Below are positions 26,154 through 34,214 of a DNA stretch of 64,000 nucleotides, one piece after another. Source of the stretch: DATBHM01 sp963772375 (GTDB lineage: Bacteria > Actinomycetota > UBA4738 > JACQTL01); NCBI GenBank assembly GCA_963772375.1, contig CAVYXG010000005.1:744001-808000 (forward strand). Direction: 5' to 3'. Numbering within the stretch: the stretch's first letter is position 1; every line of letters starts with the position of its first letter. The notes beneath the pieces were generated by a model. It did not search any database and had not been told where the DNA came from. It saw only the letters and a list, made by a program, of their open reading frames with translations. The position numbers were made by a program, and so were the translations under genes.

Positions 26154-26256
26154 GCGCGCGCGCCTCCGGCCGGTCCGCCCGACCCCCTCGTACAGTCCTC
26201 CGACGACCCGGCGAACGAAAGGAGGGACGTCTCCGGAGCGCGCCGCCCCGAGATCG

Positions 26257-26796
26257 GTGATCCGCAACGCCCTCGGCATCGGCGTCGCCACGGGCGCATA
26301 CGCGCTGTCGTTCGGAGCCCTGTCGGTGGCTGCGGGGCTGAACGTTCCGGAGACGTGCGCGCTCTCCCTGCTGATGTTCACCGGTGCCTCGCAGTTCGCG
26401 CTGATCGGCGTCGTCGGGTCGGGTGGGAGCCCGTTCGCCGGCGCGGCCAGCGCGCTGCTGCTCGGCGTTCGGAACGGTCTGTACGGCCTGCGTCTGTCGC
26501 CGCTGCTGGGAGTTCGGGGCGCGCGGCGGCTGGGCGCTGCGCAGCTGGTGATCGACGAGAGCACGGCGATGGCCATCGCGCAGCCGTCCGAGCCGCTCGC
26601 GCGGGTGGCGTTCTACGCGACCGGTCTCTCGATCTACGTGCTGTGGAACCTGGGCACGCTGGCCGATGCGCTGGCCGGGAGGGCGATCTCGAACCCGGCC
26701 GACTTCGGCCTCGATGCGGCGGTGCCGGCCGCGTTCGGGCTGCGACCGGGCGCGGAGCCCCTTCGGGTCGAGCCGTCCACGAGGGAGCCCGCGTGA
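26257..26796 (+). CDS. azlC: AzlC-family branched-chain amino acid exporter, short form
   Basis: 179 residues from the GTG at 26257. AzlC pattern is clear (SFGALSVAAGLNV; LLMFTGASQFALIGVVG; LLLGVRNGLYGLRLSPLLG; VIDESTAMAIA; VLWNLGTLADALAG). The protein ends soon after NPADFGLDAAVPAAF, where family members usually continue with two more membrane segments, so about 50 residues are missing. The strong AAAGGAGGG at 26218-26226 lies 30 bases before the GTG, so the true start may differ. Overlaps azlD by GTGA. With AzlD it would export branched-chain amino acids. Confidence 0.8.
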   Translation: MIRNALGIGVATGAYALSFGALSVAAGLNVPETCALSLLMFTGASQFALIGVVGSGGSPFAGAASALLLGVRNGLYGLRLSPLLGVRGARRLGAAQLVIDESTAMAIAQPSEPLARVAFYATGLSIYVLWNLGTLADALAGRAISNPADFGLDAAVPAAFGLRPGAEPLRVEPSTREPA

Positions 26797-27092
26797 TCTG
26801 GGCGGCCGTGCTCGCTGCGTCGGCGGGGTGCTACGCGGTGAAGCTGGCGGGGCTGTCGGTGCCGCGGCGCATCCTCGACGACCCGCGGGTTCGCCGGATC
26901 GCGGCACTGATGCCGGTCGCATTGCTCGCCGCGCTCATCGCGATCCAGACGTTCTCGACGGGCCACGACCTGGTGGTCGACGCCAGGGTGGCCGGGATCG
27001 CCGCGGCGCTGGTGGCGATCCGGCTCCGGGCGCCGTTCCTGGTCACCGTGGCGGTCGCCGCGGCGGTGACGGCGCTGATCCGGCTGCTGTAG
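26793..27092 (+). CDS. azlD: AzlD-family branched-chain amino acid transport subunit
   Basis: 99 residues, three to four membrane helices, starting in the GTGA overlap with azlC. The family pattern includes ASAGCYAVKLAGLSVPRRILDD, RIAALMPVALLAALIAIQTF and RLRAPFLVTVAVAAAVTALIR. AzlD is the small partner of AzlC in the exporter of leucine, isoleucine and valine (known for the homologous YgaZH and AzlCD pairs). It is convergent with the LuxR regulator gene, 21 bases away. Confidence 0.9.
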   Translation: MIWAAVLAASAGCYAVKLAGLSVPRRILDDPRVRRIAALMPVALLAALIAIQTFSTGHDLVVDARVAGIAAALVAIRLRAPFLVTVAVAAAVTALIRLL

Positions 27093-27113
27093 GCCCGACG
27101 CGAATCGCCGGGT

Positions 27114-27764
27114 TCAGACGAGGCGGCGTTCGGTCGCCCAGCGGGTCAGCTCGCTGCGGTTGCTGAGCTGGAGCTTGCGGAGCACGGCGCTCACGTGCGT
27201 CTCCACGGTCTTCACGGAGATGAACAGCTCCTTGGCGATCTCCTTGTACGCGTAGCCGCGCGCGATCAGCCGGAGCACCTCGCGCTCCCGGTGGGTGAGC
27301 TGGTCGAGGTCGGGGTCGCTCTTCGGGGGCGCGTCCGCCGAGAACGCGTCGAGGACGAACCCCGCCAGGCGCGGCCCGAACACCGCGTCCCCCTCGTGCA
27401 CGCGGCGGACGGCCTCCGCGAGGTCGTCCGGCGCGATCGACTTCGTGACGTAGCCACGGGCGCCGGCCCGGATGACCTCGATGACGTCCTCGGCCGCATC
27501 GCTCACCGACAGGGCGAGGAACCGCGGCGCGTCGGGCCCGGCACCGGCCTCCCGGATGACCCGCGCCCCGCCGCCGTCCGGCATGTGCACGTCCACCAGC
27601 ACGACGTCCGGCCGCGACGCGCGGATGCCCTCGATCGCGGACGGCACGTCGGTGGCCTCCCCGGCGAGCTCGAAGTGCCTGCCGAGCTCCGCCCGGACGC
27701 CCGAGAGGAACAGCCGGTGGTCGTCGACGAGGAACACCCGGATCGGTGCCACGTCGGAGGTCAT
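27114..27764 (-). CDS. NarL/LuxR-type response regulator
   Basis: 216 residues. Receiver domain at 8-125: acidic FLVDDHRLFL, phospho-acceptor VVLVDVHMPDGGG, Lys in YVTKSI. LuxR helix-turn-helix at about 150-212: LTHREREVLRLIARGYAYKE and SVKTVETHVSAVLRKL. The ATG at 27764 overlaps the kinase stop (ATGA), so it is the output partner of that PspC-domain kinase. It may control the divergent PspC genes, as in LiaFSR/PspC-type envelope stress circuits; this is inference. Confidence 0.94.
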   Translation of the reverse strand: MTSDVAPIRVFLVDDHRLFLSGVRAELGRHFELAGEATDVPSAIEGIRASRPDVVLVDVHMPDGGGARVIREAGAGPDAPRFLALSVSDAAEDVIEVIRAGARGYVTKSIAPDDLAEAVRRVHEGDAVFGPRLAGFVLDAFSADAPPKSDPDLDQLTHREREVLRLIARGYAYKEIAKELFISVKTVETHVSAVLRKLQLSNRSELTRWATERRLV

Positions 27765-29044
27765 GGCACCGGCCTCGGCAGGCGGAGCTCGACCTCGGTG
27801 CCCTCGCCGGGCGCGCTCGTCACGACCGCCGTTCCGCCGGCGCGTTCCATGCGGCCCCGGATGCTCTGCGCGATCCCGCGGCGATCCTCGTCGACGACCT
27901 CCGGGTCGAACCCCTTCCCGCGGTCCCGGACGAACGCCGTGACCTGGGCCGGCTCGACCTCCACGAAGACGTCGACTCGCCGCGCGCCGGAGTGGCGCGC
28001 GGCGTTGGTCATGGCCTCCCCGGCGGCCTGGACGAGCGCCTGGAGGCGCTCGTCCACCCGCGCGTCCCCGACCTGTACGACCTCGACCTCCACGTGGTGC
28101 ATGGCCTCGACCCGCCCGGCCAGCTCCTCCACCTGCCCCCGGAGCGTGCCCCCGGGAGGCGGGCCCGGCCCGTACAGCCAGGCCCGGAGCTCGCGTTCCT
28201 GCGCCCGGGCCAGCGTGGCCATCTCCTCGGTGGTTCCCGCACGCTGGATCATGGCGAGCGACTGGAGCACCGAGTCGTGGAGGTGCGCGGCGACGACGGC
28301 GCGTTCCTCGGACCGGATCCGCTGCCGGCGTTCGGCCGTCAGCTGGCGGACCAGCCGCCACACGCCGGGCCCCAGGATCAGCACCGCGCCGGCCACGGTC
28401 ACCCCGACCGCGAACAGCACGTTGCGCACCGCACCCAGTGCGAACGCGTCGTTCGCAGCGAGGAACACCGCCATGCCCCCCAGGATCAGGAGCCCGCCGA
28501 ACACCAGTCGGAGCACCGAGACCCGGCCGTTCAGGAACGTGTCGACGCCCTGGCGCGGCAGGCGCTGCGCGGCCTCGGTCCATCGGGCGCGCCGCTCGCG
28601 GTCGGCGCGCGTCCAGATGATCGCGGACCCCACGGCGCCCAGCGCGATCGGCCATACGATCGCGTCGCCGAACCAGGCGCCGACCCCCCGGAACATCAGC
28701 AGCAGGCCACCGACCACCAGCCCGACCGCGATGCCGCGCTGGGTGGCGAGCGAGGGCTCCGGCGCCGGGCGGACCGGCGCGTCGGGCGCCGCGTCCGTGC
28801 CGAGCGCCCAGCACACCAGGTACGCGATCACGCCGGCGCCCGCCGCGAACGACAGCACCACGAACGCCAGCCGGATGATGACCGAGTCGACGCCGAGGCG
28901 TTCGGCCAGCCCGCCGGCCGTCCCGGTCAGGATGCGGTCGGTGGGCGAGCGGACGATCCGCCACGAGCTCGCGGCCGCGTGACGCGCCCCGCCCCCGTCC
29001 GGGGCGTGCGTCGCGCGATGGGATCTGGGTTCGGTTCGCGCCAT
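27761..29044 (-). CDS. PspC-domain sensor histidine kinase (NarL-partner type)
   Basis: 427 residues. Residues about 30-90 form a PspC domain (SPTDRILTGTAGGLAERLGVDS), followed by further membrane helices to about 245. The kinase core is of the HisKA_3 class: H-box HLHDSVLQSLAMIQRAG, ATPase motifs GEAMTNAARHSGA and DRGKGFDPEVV with GIAQSIRGRMERAGG. PspC in front of such a kinase implies sensing of membrane or wall stress. The last four bases overlap the regulator gene; the start faces a second PspC gene on the other strand across 187 bases. Confidence 0.92.
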   Translation of the reverse strand: MARTEPRSHRATHAPDGGGARHAAASSWRIVRSPTDRILTGTAGGLAERLGVDSVIIRLAFVVLSFAAGAGVIAYLVCWALGTDAAPDAPVRPAPEPSLATQRGIAVGLVVGGLLLMFRGVGAWFGDAIVWPIALGAVGSAIIWTRADRERRARWTEAAQRLPRQGVDTFLNGRVSVLRLVFGGLLILGGMAVFLAANDAFALGAVRNVLFAVGVTVAGAVLILGPGVWRLVRQLTAERRQRIRSEERAVVAAHLHDSVLQSLAMIQRAGTTEEMATLARAQERELRAWLYGPGPPPGGTLRGQVEELAGRVEAMHHVEVEVVQVGDARVDERLQALVQAAGEAMTNAARHSGARRVDVFVEVEPAQVTAFVRDRGKGFDPEVVDEDRRGIAQSIRGRMERAGGTAVVTSAPGEGTEVELRLPRPVP

Positions 29045-29231
29045 GGGGAACCCGGCTGTTCGGATGGCCGGACCTGCGGTTTCGATGGTCCCACAGCACG
29101 GGTCGGGGAGCCATCGGGAACAACCCCGAGATGGCGGGTCAGGGTTCTTTCAGGGTGATCCCCGATGTGAACGGACCCCGCTCGAGTCCACGATGGACGT
29201 GCTCACCGACGCGGAAGGACGTGAGGGAACG

Positions 29232-30611
29232 ATGGCCCAGCAACAGACCGAACCGGCCCCCGGCGGCCCCTGGGAGCCGCCGCCGCCCCGGCCCCGCCGG
29301 CGCCTGTACCGGCGGACCGACGACAAGATCATCGGCGGCGTGGCGAGCGGGCTCGCCGACTACTTCGACATCGACCCGGTGCTGGTGCGGATCGGGTTCG
29401 TCATCCTGACGATCGCGGGCGGCGCCGGCATCCTGGCCTACCTCGTGATGTGGTGGATCGTGCCGCCGAGCCACGAGATCTCGAACCCCGGCGAGGACGC
29501 GATCCGCAAACTGAAGCACGCGCCCACGTGGGTCGCGGTCGCGCTGCTGATCCTGGGCGGCGTCCTGCTGGCCAACGAGCTGGGCCCGCGCCACGGTGAC
29601 CTGATCTGGGGCCTCGGGCTGGTGGCGATCGGCGTGCTGCTGTTCTGGCACACCTCGAGCGGCCACCGAGAGACGACTGTGTCCGCACCGGCCGAGGGCT
29701 TCGCAACACCTCCGCCCCCACCGGGTCCACCGCCCGCGGCGTCGGACTCCCCGGCCGCCTCGTCGTTCGTCTCGCTCCCGGCGGCCGGGGCCGCATCGGC
29801 GACCGGCACCACGTCGTCACCGCCTCGGGTGGCCACGCCCCCGCCCACGTGGAACCCCCCCGCCGGCGCGTATGCCGTGCCGGTGACGCCCGTTCGCAGG
29901 GAGCGCTCGAGCCTCGGGCTGGCGACGTTCGGCGTGGCGTTCCTCGCCGTCGGCGTGGCCGCGTTGCTCGACCTCCTTGACGTGATCGACATGACGTTCG
30001 TGCAGTACCTGGCGCTCGGGCTCACGGTGCTGGCGGTCGGGCTCCTCGTCGGCTCCTGGGTCGGGAGGGCCAGGTGGCTGGCGGTCCCCGCCCTGCTCAT
30101 CGTGCCGTTCGTCCTGGTGGCGAGCCTGGTGACCGTGCCGTTCAAGGGCGGGTTCGCCGATCGTCACGTCGCACCAGTGTCGATCGCCGGTGGGTCGGCC
30201 ACCTACCACCTGGTCGCGGGACGGCTCGGCATCGACCTCACGCACCTGGGGTCGACCGGCGCCTCGGCGCAGGCCGCGTCGGCGGCGACGGCGCGCATCA
30301 CGGCTACGGTCGTGGCCGGCGAGATCGTCGTCGTGGTGCCGCGCGACGCGGCCGTGCACGTGCATGCCAGCGTCGGTGCGGGGCAGCTCGACACGCTGTC
30401 CGTCCACGACGGCGGGCTCCAGCTCGTTCGCGAGGCCGGGCAGTCCCTGGAACGCGCGCGGATCGACCTCGACCTGGCGGTGTCGTTCGGGCACGTCGAG
30501 GTGGTCCGCGGCCTCCAGAGCGCCCCGCCGCCTCCGGCCAAGCCGACGCAACCGACGCAACCGACGAAGCCGGCGCAACCGGGGAAATCAACGCAGCCGG
30601 CAGTGGGATAG
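29232..30611 (+). CDS. PspC-domain membrane protein with LiaF-like C-terminus
   Basis: 459 residues, ATG 29232 after GAGGGAACG. Proline-rich N-terminus, PspC domain at about 38-100 (RRTDDKIIGGVASGLADYF), a second helical pair, a low-complexity Pro/Ala linker (about 160-210), then three to four helices (LGLATFGVAFLAVGVAALLD to VPFVLVASLVTVPF) and a beta-rich outer domain with ATVVAGEIVVVVPRDAAVHVHASVGAG, the repeating pattern of LiaF/DUF2154-type domains. The C-terminus is a run of PTQ/PTK repeats. Likely partner or target of the divergent PspC kinase. Confidence 0.88.
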   Translation: MAQQQTEPAPGGPWEPPPPRPRRRLYRRTDDKIIGGVASGLADYFDIDPVLVRIGFVILTIAGGAGILAYLVMWWIVPPSHEISNPGEDAIRKLKHAPTWVAVALLILGGVLLANELGPRHGDLIWGLGLVAIGVLLFWHTSSGHRETTVSAPAEGFATPPPPPGPPPAASDSPAASSFVSLPAAGAASATGTTSSPPRVATPPPTWNPPAGAYAVPVTPVRRERSSLGLATFGVAFLAVGVAALLDLLDVIDMTFVQYLALGLTVLAVGLLVGSWVGRARWLAVPALLIVPFVLVASLVTVPFKGGFADRHVAPVSIAGGSATYHLVAGRLGIDLTHLGSTGASAQAASAATARITATVVAGEIVVVVPRDAAVHVHASVGAGQLDTLSVHDGGLQLVREAGQSLERARIDLDLAVSFGHVEVVRGLQSAPPPPAKPTQPTQPTKPAQPGKSTQPAVG

Positions 30612-30624
30612 GGAGGAACTAGAC

Positions 30625-30966
30625 ATGCGACGTCACAACTTCGACCCCATCTCGTTCATCCTGGGCGCGCTGTTCGCCGCGGTGGGTCTGACGTTCCTGT
30701 TCGGGAGCGCCGACCTCGGCGACCTCCACCTCGCCGTCGTGTGGCCGTTCCCGCTGATCGTGATCGGCCTGCTGATGCTGGTCACGACGCTCCAGCGGCG
30801 GACGCGACAGGAGGCCACCCTGACGCCGGCGCCACCGCCAGGCGCGTCCGTGCCGGCGCCGACCGTGAGCGCGCCGGCGCCCACCGCGTCGGACACGGAC
30901 GTCATGGACGGCGGGAGCGATGAGATCGACGGCCTGGACGAGGACGACCGGGACCGGCTCGATTAG
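30625..30966 (+). CDS. Small two-TM membrane protein of the PspC locus
   Basis: 113 residues, ATG 30625 with GGGAGGAAC upstream, 13 bases after the PspC/LiaF-like gene. Two membrane helices (PISFILGALFAAVGLTFLFG and AVVWPFPLIVIGLLMLVTTL) resemble a LiaI-like helical pair; the rest is a Pro/Ala linker and an acidic tail (DEIDGLDEDDRDRLD). It probably acts with the preceding protein in envelope stress sensing. Its stop codon overlaps the stop of the convergent phosphatase gene by four bases (30963-30966). Confidence 0.82.
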   Translation: MRRHNFDPISFILGALFAAVGLTFLFGSADLGDLHLAVVWPFPLIVIGLLMLVTTLQRRTRQEATLTPAPPPGASVPAPTVSAPAPTASDTDVMDGGSDEIDGLDEDDRDRLD

Positions 30967-32465
30967 TCCACGCGGATCAGGCGGGGCTGCCCGTGGCGGA
31001 ACTCGAATGCCGCGTCCATGTGCTCTCCGTCGCTCGGCCGGATCACCTCGTCGACGTACCACCACTCGCCGCGGATCCGGTCGCGGTCGACGTCGACCAG
31101 CACGTAGCCGTGGCCGTCCCAGTCCGTGTACCGGACGTGCGGCAGTGCCTCGACGAACGCCTGCTCCATGGGCACGCTTCGCGTGTCCGGCGGCCAGCCC
31201 ATCTTGTCGGCGACGTTCTGCGAGGTGAGCGACGTCGTGACGAACTCCACCGCGATGGGGTTGCCCCGGTCGTCGGCGAACGGGTTCAGGTACAGGTCGC
31301 TGGCCATGCCGACATGGACGTCTCCGGACAGGACGACGGCGTTCCCCTGGTCGTCGTCCTCGAGCCAGCGGAGGATCTTCTCCCGCTCGAAGGGGTAGCC
31401 GTCCCACTGGTCCGGGTCGGGCCCGGTGACGTCGGGGTTCGTCAGCTTCAGCGCGACGATCCCCGGCTTGGCCGCGTCGGGGAGGCCCTCCCTCCACATG
31501 TGGGTCATGCAGGAGCCGTTCCCCAGGATCCGCCAGTGCGCCGGCGACTCGCGCAGGCCGTGCAGCAGCCACGGCCCCTGCTCCGGGCCGAGCTGCGCGT
31601 GCGTGGGGTCGGCCATGGCGCCCGGCCGGTCCGGGTCGTCGCGGTGCGACCGCGTGTCGATCATGAACACCTCGGCCAGGTCGCCGAGGCGAAACGACCG
31701 CCACACGCGGTGGGGGTCGGCCGGGTCGGGCTTGCGCTGCGGCATCCACTCCCATCTGGCCCGGAACGCTGCCTCCATCCGGTCGGCCCACGGCCCGTCG
31801 CGATTGGGGTGGTGTTCCGTCGAGCCGCCCTTCCACGCGCCGTCGGCGAACTCGTGGTCGTCGACCGTCCCGATGATGGGGTGGGTGAGGTGCAGGCGCT
31901 GGACGTCCGGGTCGCGCCGGTACTGCGCGTACCGCGTCCGGTAGTCCTGCAGGGTGACGCACTCGTTCGGCGGCTCGAACGGCCGCCCGATGTCCTTGCT
32001 CCTGGTCTGCGACGCGGGCGGGTTCTGCGAGGCCTCGTAGATGTAGTCGCCGAGGTGGAGGAGGAAGTTCACGTCGTCGCGGTCGGCGATCCGCGCGTAC
32101 GCGTTGAACCAGCCGGCGTTGAACTTCGCGCACGACACCTGGGCGAACCGCACGTGGTCGGTCTCGGCTGGCAGCGTTCGTGTTCGCCCGACCGGTGACG
32201 ACCGGCCCGACCCCGTGAACCCGTACCAGTAGTGCGTGTCGGGCTCGAGCCCCCCGACGTCGACCGAGACGCAGTGGTCGTGTTCGGCCTCCGCCAGCGC
32301 GGTCCCGGATGCCACCACGTCCCGCAGCTCCGGGTCGCGGGCGACCGTCCAAGTGAGCTCGGCCGGCTCGCCGCCCGTGGTCGCCCGAGTCCAGATCACC
32401 ACGCGGTCGGTCAGTGGATCGCCGGACGCCACGGCGTGGCGGAACAGCCCCTCGTGCTCGGTCAT
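30963..32465 (-). CDS. PhoD-family alkaline phosphatase D-like metallophosphoesterase
   Basis: 500 residues with SD GGGAGG eight bases before the ATG. An N-terminal fibronectin-like domain (FRHAVASGDPLTDRVVIWTRA) is followed by the PhoD core: FAQVSCAKFN, HLGDYIYEAS, GTVDDHEF, FMIDTRSHRDD, and VVLSGDVHVGMASDL. PhoD enzymes cut phosphodiesters and monoesters with Fe/Ca. Most carry a Tat signal; this one starts directly at the fibronectin-like domain, so it appears to stay in the cytoplasm or to be mis-started. No phosphate-regulon gene is adjacent. Confidence 0.93.
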   Translation of the reverse strand: MTEHEGLFRHAVASGDPLTDRVVIWTRATTGGEPAELTWTVARDPELRDVVASGTALAEAEHDHCVSVDVGGLEPDTHYWYGFTGSGRSSPVGRTRTLPAETDHVRFAQVSCAKFNAGWFNAYARIADRDDVNFLLHLGDYIYEASQNPPASQTRSKDIGRPFEPPNECVTLQDYRTRYAQYRRDPDVQRLHLTHPIIGTVDDHEFADGAWKGGSTEHHPNRDGPWADRMEAAFRARWEWMPQRKPDPADPHRVWRSFRLGDLAEVFMIDTRSHRDDPDRPGAMADPTHAQLGPEQGPWLLHGLRESPAHWRILGNGSCMTHMWREGLPDAAKPGIVALKLTNPDVTGPDPDQWDGYPFEREKILRWLEDDDQGNAVVLSGDVHVGMASDLYLNPFADDRGNPIAVEFVTTSLTSQNVADKMGWPPDTRSVPMEQAFVEALPHVRYTDWDGHGYVLVDVDRDRIRGEWWYVDEVIRPSDGEHMDAAFEFRHGQPRLIRVD

Positions 32466-32546
32466 GGCGGAACCTCCCGGAAAACGGCCCGCAGGCTAGC
32501 ATCGCCGTGTTGCGCTCGGGGCCCGGACTGGTGCAACCTCTCGCCC

Positions 32547-32897
32547 ATGGCAGGCGACCTGGTGTATTTCACGATCGGCGTGGCCGACTCCGAACGGGGG
32601 CGGTCGTTCTACCAGAGGGTGTTCGGATGGGAGTTCGCCCCCGGGGAGATCGCCGGTGGGTTCCACATCACGGGGATCAACCCGCCCGGGGGGATGCACA
32701 TGGGAGGGAGCGCGCCGGGGTTCCGGCCGTACTTCCACGTGAGCGATATCGCGGGGGCGGTCGACCGGATCCGGGCGATGGGCGGGACGGCCGGCGAGAT
32801 CAAGGGCTCGCCCGAGTCCGGCTCGTACGCCGACTGCGCGGACGACCAGGGAACGCAGTTCAGCCTGTTCCAGCCGCCGGGCGCCGCGCAGCAGTAG
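32547..32897 (+). CDS. VOC-family protein B
   Basis: 116 residues. Single-module VOC pattern VYFTIGVADSERGRSFYQRVFGWEF, then FRPYFHVSDIAGAVDRIRAMGG and SGSYADCADDQGTQFSLFQPP. It differs clearly from its downstream neighbour and is closer to the CFP-30-like antibiotic-resistance/lactoylglutathione branch, with no function that can be named. The spacer to the divergent PhoD gene holds GCTAGC, which gives a -10-like TAGCAT (plus) and TAGCCT (minus). Confidence 0.85.
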   Translation: MAGDLVYFTIGVADSERGRSFYQRVFGWEFAPGEIAGGFHITGINPPGGMHMGGSAPGFRPYFHVSDIAGAVDRIRAMGGTAGEIKGSPESGSYADCADDQGTQFSLFQPPGAAQQ

Positions 32898-32946
32898 CGC
32901 CACGGGACAGCGCCCGCGCCGTGCGCCGGGGAGGAGGGACCTCGAG

Positions 32947-33327
32947 ATGCTGGACCGGTACGAGATCGGGGTGACGCTGCCCGCAGCCGATCTGGCGCGG
33001 GCTCGCGCATGGTACGCGGAGAAGCTCGGGCTCACGCCGGTCAAGGAGTGGCCGGCCGGGCTGCGGTACCGGTGCGGCTCGTCGTTCTTCGACCTCTATC
33101 CGACCCAGTTCGCCGGGACCGCCCAGAACACGGCCGCGGGCTGGGCGGTCGACGACGTCGAACGGGTCGTGGCGGAGCTCCGCGCGCGGGGCGTCGTGTT
33201 CGAGGAATACGACGTCCCCGGCCTCACGACGGTGGACGGCATCGCGGACATGGACGGCGAACGCGCCGCGTGGTTCGTCGACAGCGAGGGCAACATCCTG
33301 TCGATCAGCCAGCTCACCTCGTCGTAG
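32947..33327 (+). CDS. VOC-family protein C
   Basis: 126 residues, SD GGGGAGGAGGG upstream. VOC modules: VTLPAADLARARAWYAEKLGLTPV, FFDLYPTQFAGTAQNTAAG, WAVDDVERVVAELRARGVVFEEYD and AAWFVDSEGNILSISQL. It shares length and most motif positions with the VOC protein at 22854, so they are probable paralogues. It follows VOC protein B by 49 bases. Possible roles include glyoxalase-like or resistance binding; no ligand set is evident. Confidence 0.85.
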   Translation: MLDRYEIGVTLPAADLARARAWYAEKLGLTPVKEWPAGLRYRCGSSFFDLYPTQFAGTAQNTAAGWAVDDVERVVAELRARGVVFEEYDVPGLTTVDGIADMDGERAAWFVDSEGNILSISQLTSS

Positions 33328-33346
33328 TCGGCCCGCCGAGAACCGG

Positions 33347-34207
33347 CTACTCGGTTCGGCGGAACTCCGCGATCCCCACGAACAGCATCGCCATCCCCAT
33401 CAGGAGCACGATCGCCAGCTCGAGGACCACCGGGACGTGCCAGCTGCCCCACGTCACGCCGGGCACCGGGATCGGCGGGTTCAGGTGCGAGAACACGATC
33501 CTGCGCATGGGGTCGACCGCGTACGTCATGGGGTCGATCCGGGTGAGGAAGTGCAGCCACGTGGGCAGCCCGTTCAGCGGGTACAGGGCGCCCGACAGGA
33601 AGAACATCGGCAGCAGGAAGATCTGCGTCATGGCGAAGAACGTCTGGATGTTCTTCATCCGGGCCGCGATCACCACGCCGAGCGCCGTCAGCGTGAACGA
33701 CAGCACCAGCAGCATCAGGACCAGCGACGCCAGCAGCACCGGCGAGTAGGGGATCCCCACCGCGCCCGCGAACGCCAGCATCACGCTGCCCTGGATCGTC
33801 GCCACGGTCGCACCCCCCAGGCACTTGCCGACGACGATCGCGCTCCGCGACACCGGCGCCACGAGCATCTCCCGCAGGAACCCGAACTCCCGGTCCCACA
33901 CGATCGACCCGGCCGCGAAGATCGCCGTGAACATGGTCGCGAGGGCCAGCACCCCGGGGAAGATGAACGTCTTGAAGTTGACGCCGTTCGTCGCGCCGCC
34001 GGCCACGCTCGACAGGCCGGTCCCCAGCACGAACAGGTAGAGCACGGGCTGGAGCAGCCCGGTGATCAGCCGGCCCCGGTCCTGGACGAACCGGATCAGC
34101 TCGCGGTGCCAGACGACCTTGACCGCTCGGAGATCGTGCGCGAACGACCGCTCGGGGAGCCGGACGGGGGCCAGCGCGGTGCGTTCGCGTTCGGTCAACG
34201 TCGACAC
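33347..34207 (-). CDS. ABC-2 type exporter permease (DrrB-like)
   Basis: 286 residues from GTG 34207, with AAGGAGGTGAGG eight bases upstream. Six membrane helices with the ABC-2 pattern: LITGLLQPVLYLFVLGTG, FIFPGVLALATMFTAIFA, WDREFGFLREMLVAPVSRSAIVVGK, FFLSGALYPLNGLP. These are the export permeases of antibiotic and lipid exporters such as DrrAB. It lies seven bases after the ATPase gene and is the second gene of the operon. The exported compound is unknown. Confidence 0.93.
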   Translation of the reverse strand: MSTLTERERTALAPVRLPERSFAHDLRAVKVVWHRELIRFVQDRGRLITGLLQPVLYLFVLGTGLSSVAGGATNGVNFKTFIFPGVLALATMFTAIFAAGSIVWDREFGFLREMLVAPVSRSAIVVGKCLGGATVATIQGSVMLAFAGAVGIPYSPVLLASLVLMLLVLSFTLTALGVVIAARMKNIQTFFAMTQIFLLPMFFLSGALYPLNGLPTWLHFLTRIDPMTYAVDPMRRIVFSHLNPPIPVPGVTWGSWHVPVVLELAIVLLMGMAMLFVGIAEFRRTE

Positions 34208-34214
34208 GAGACCC

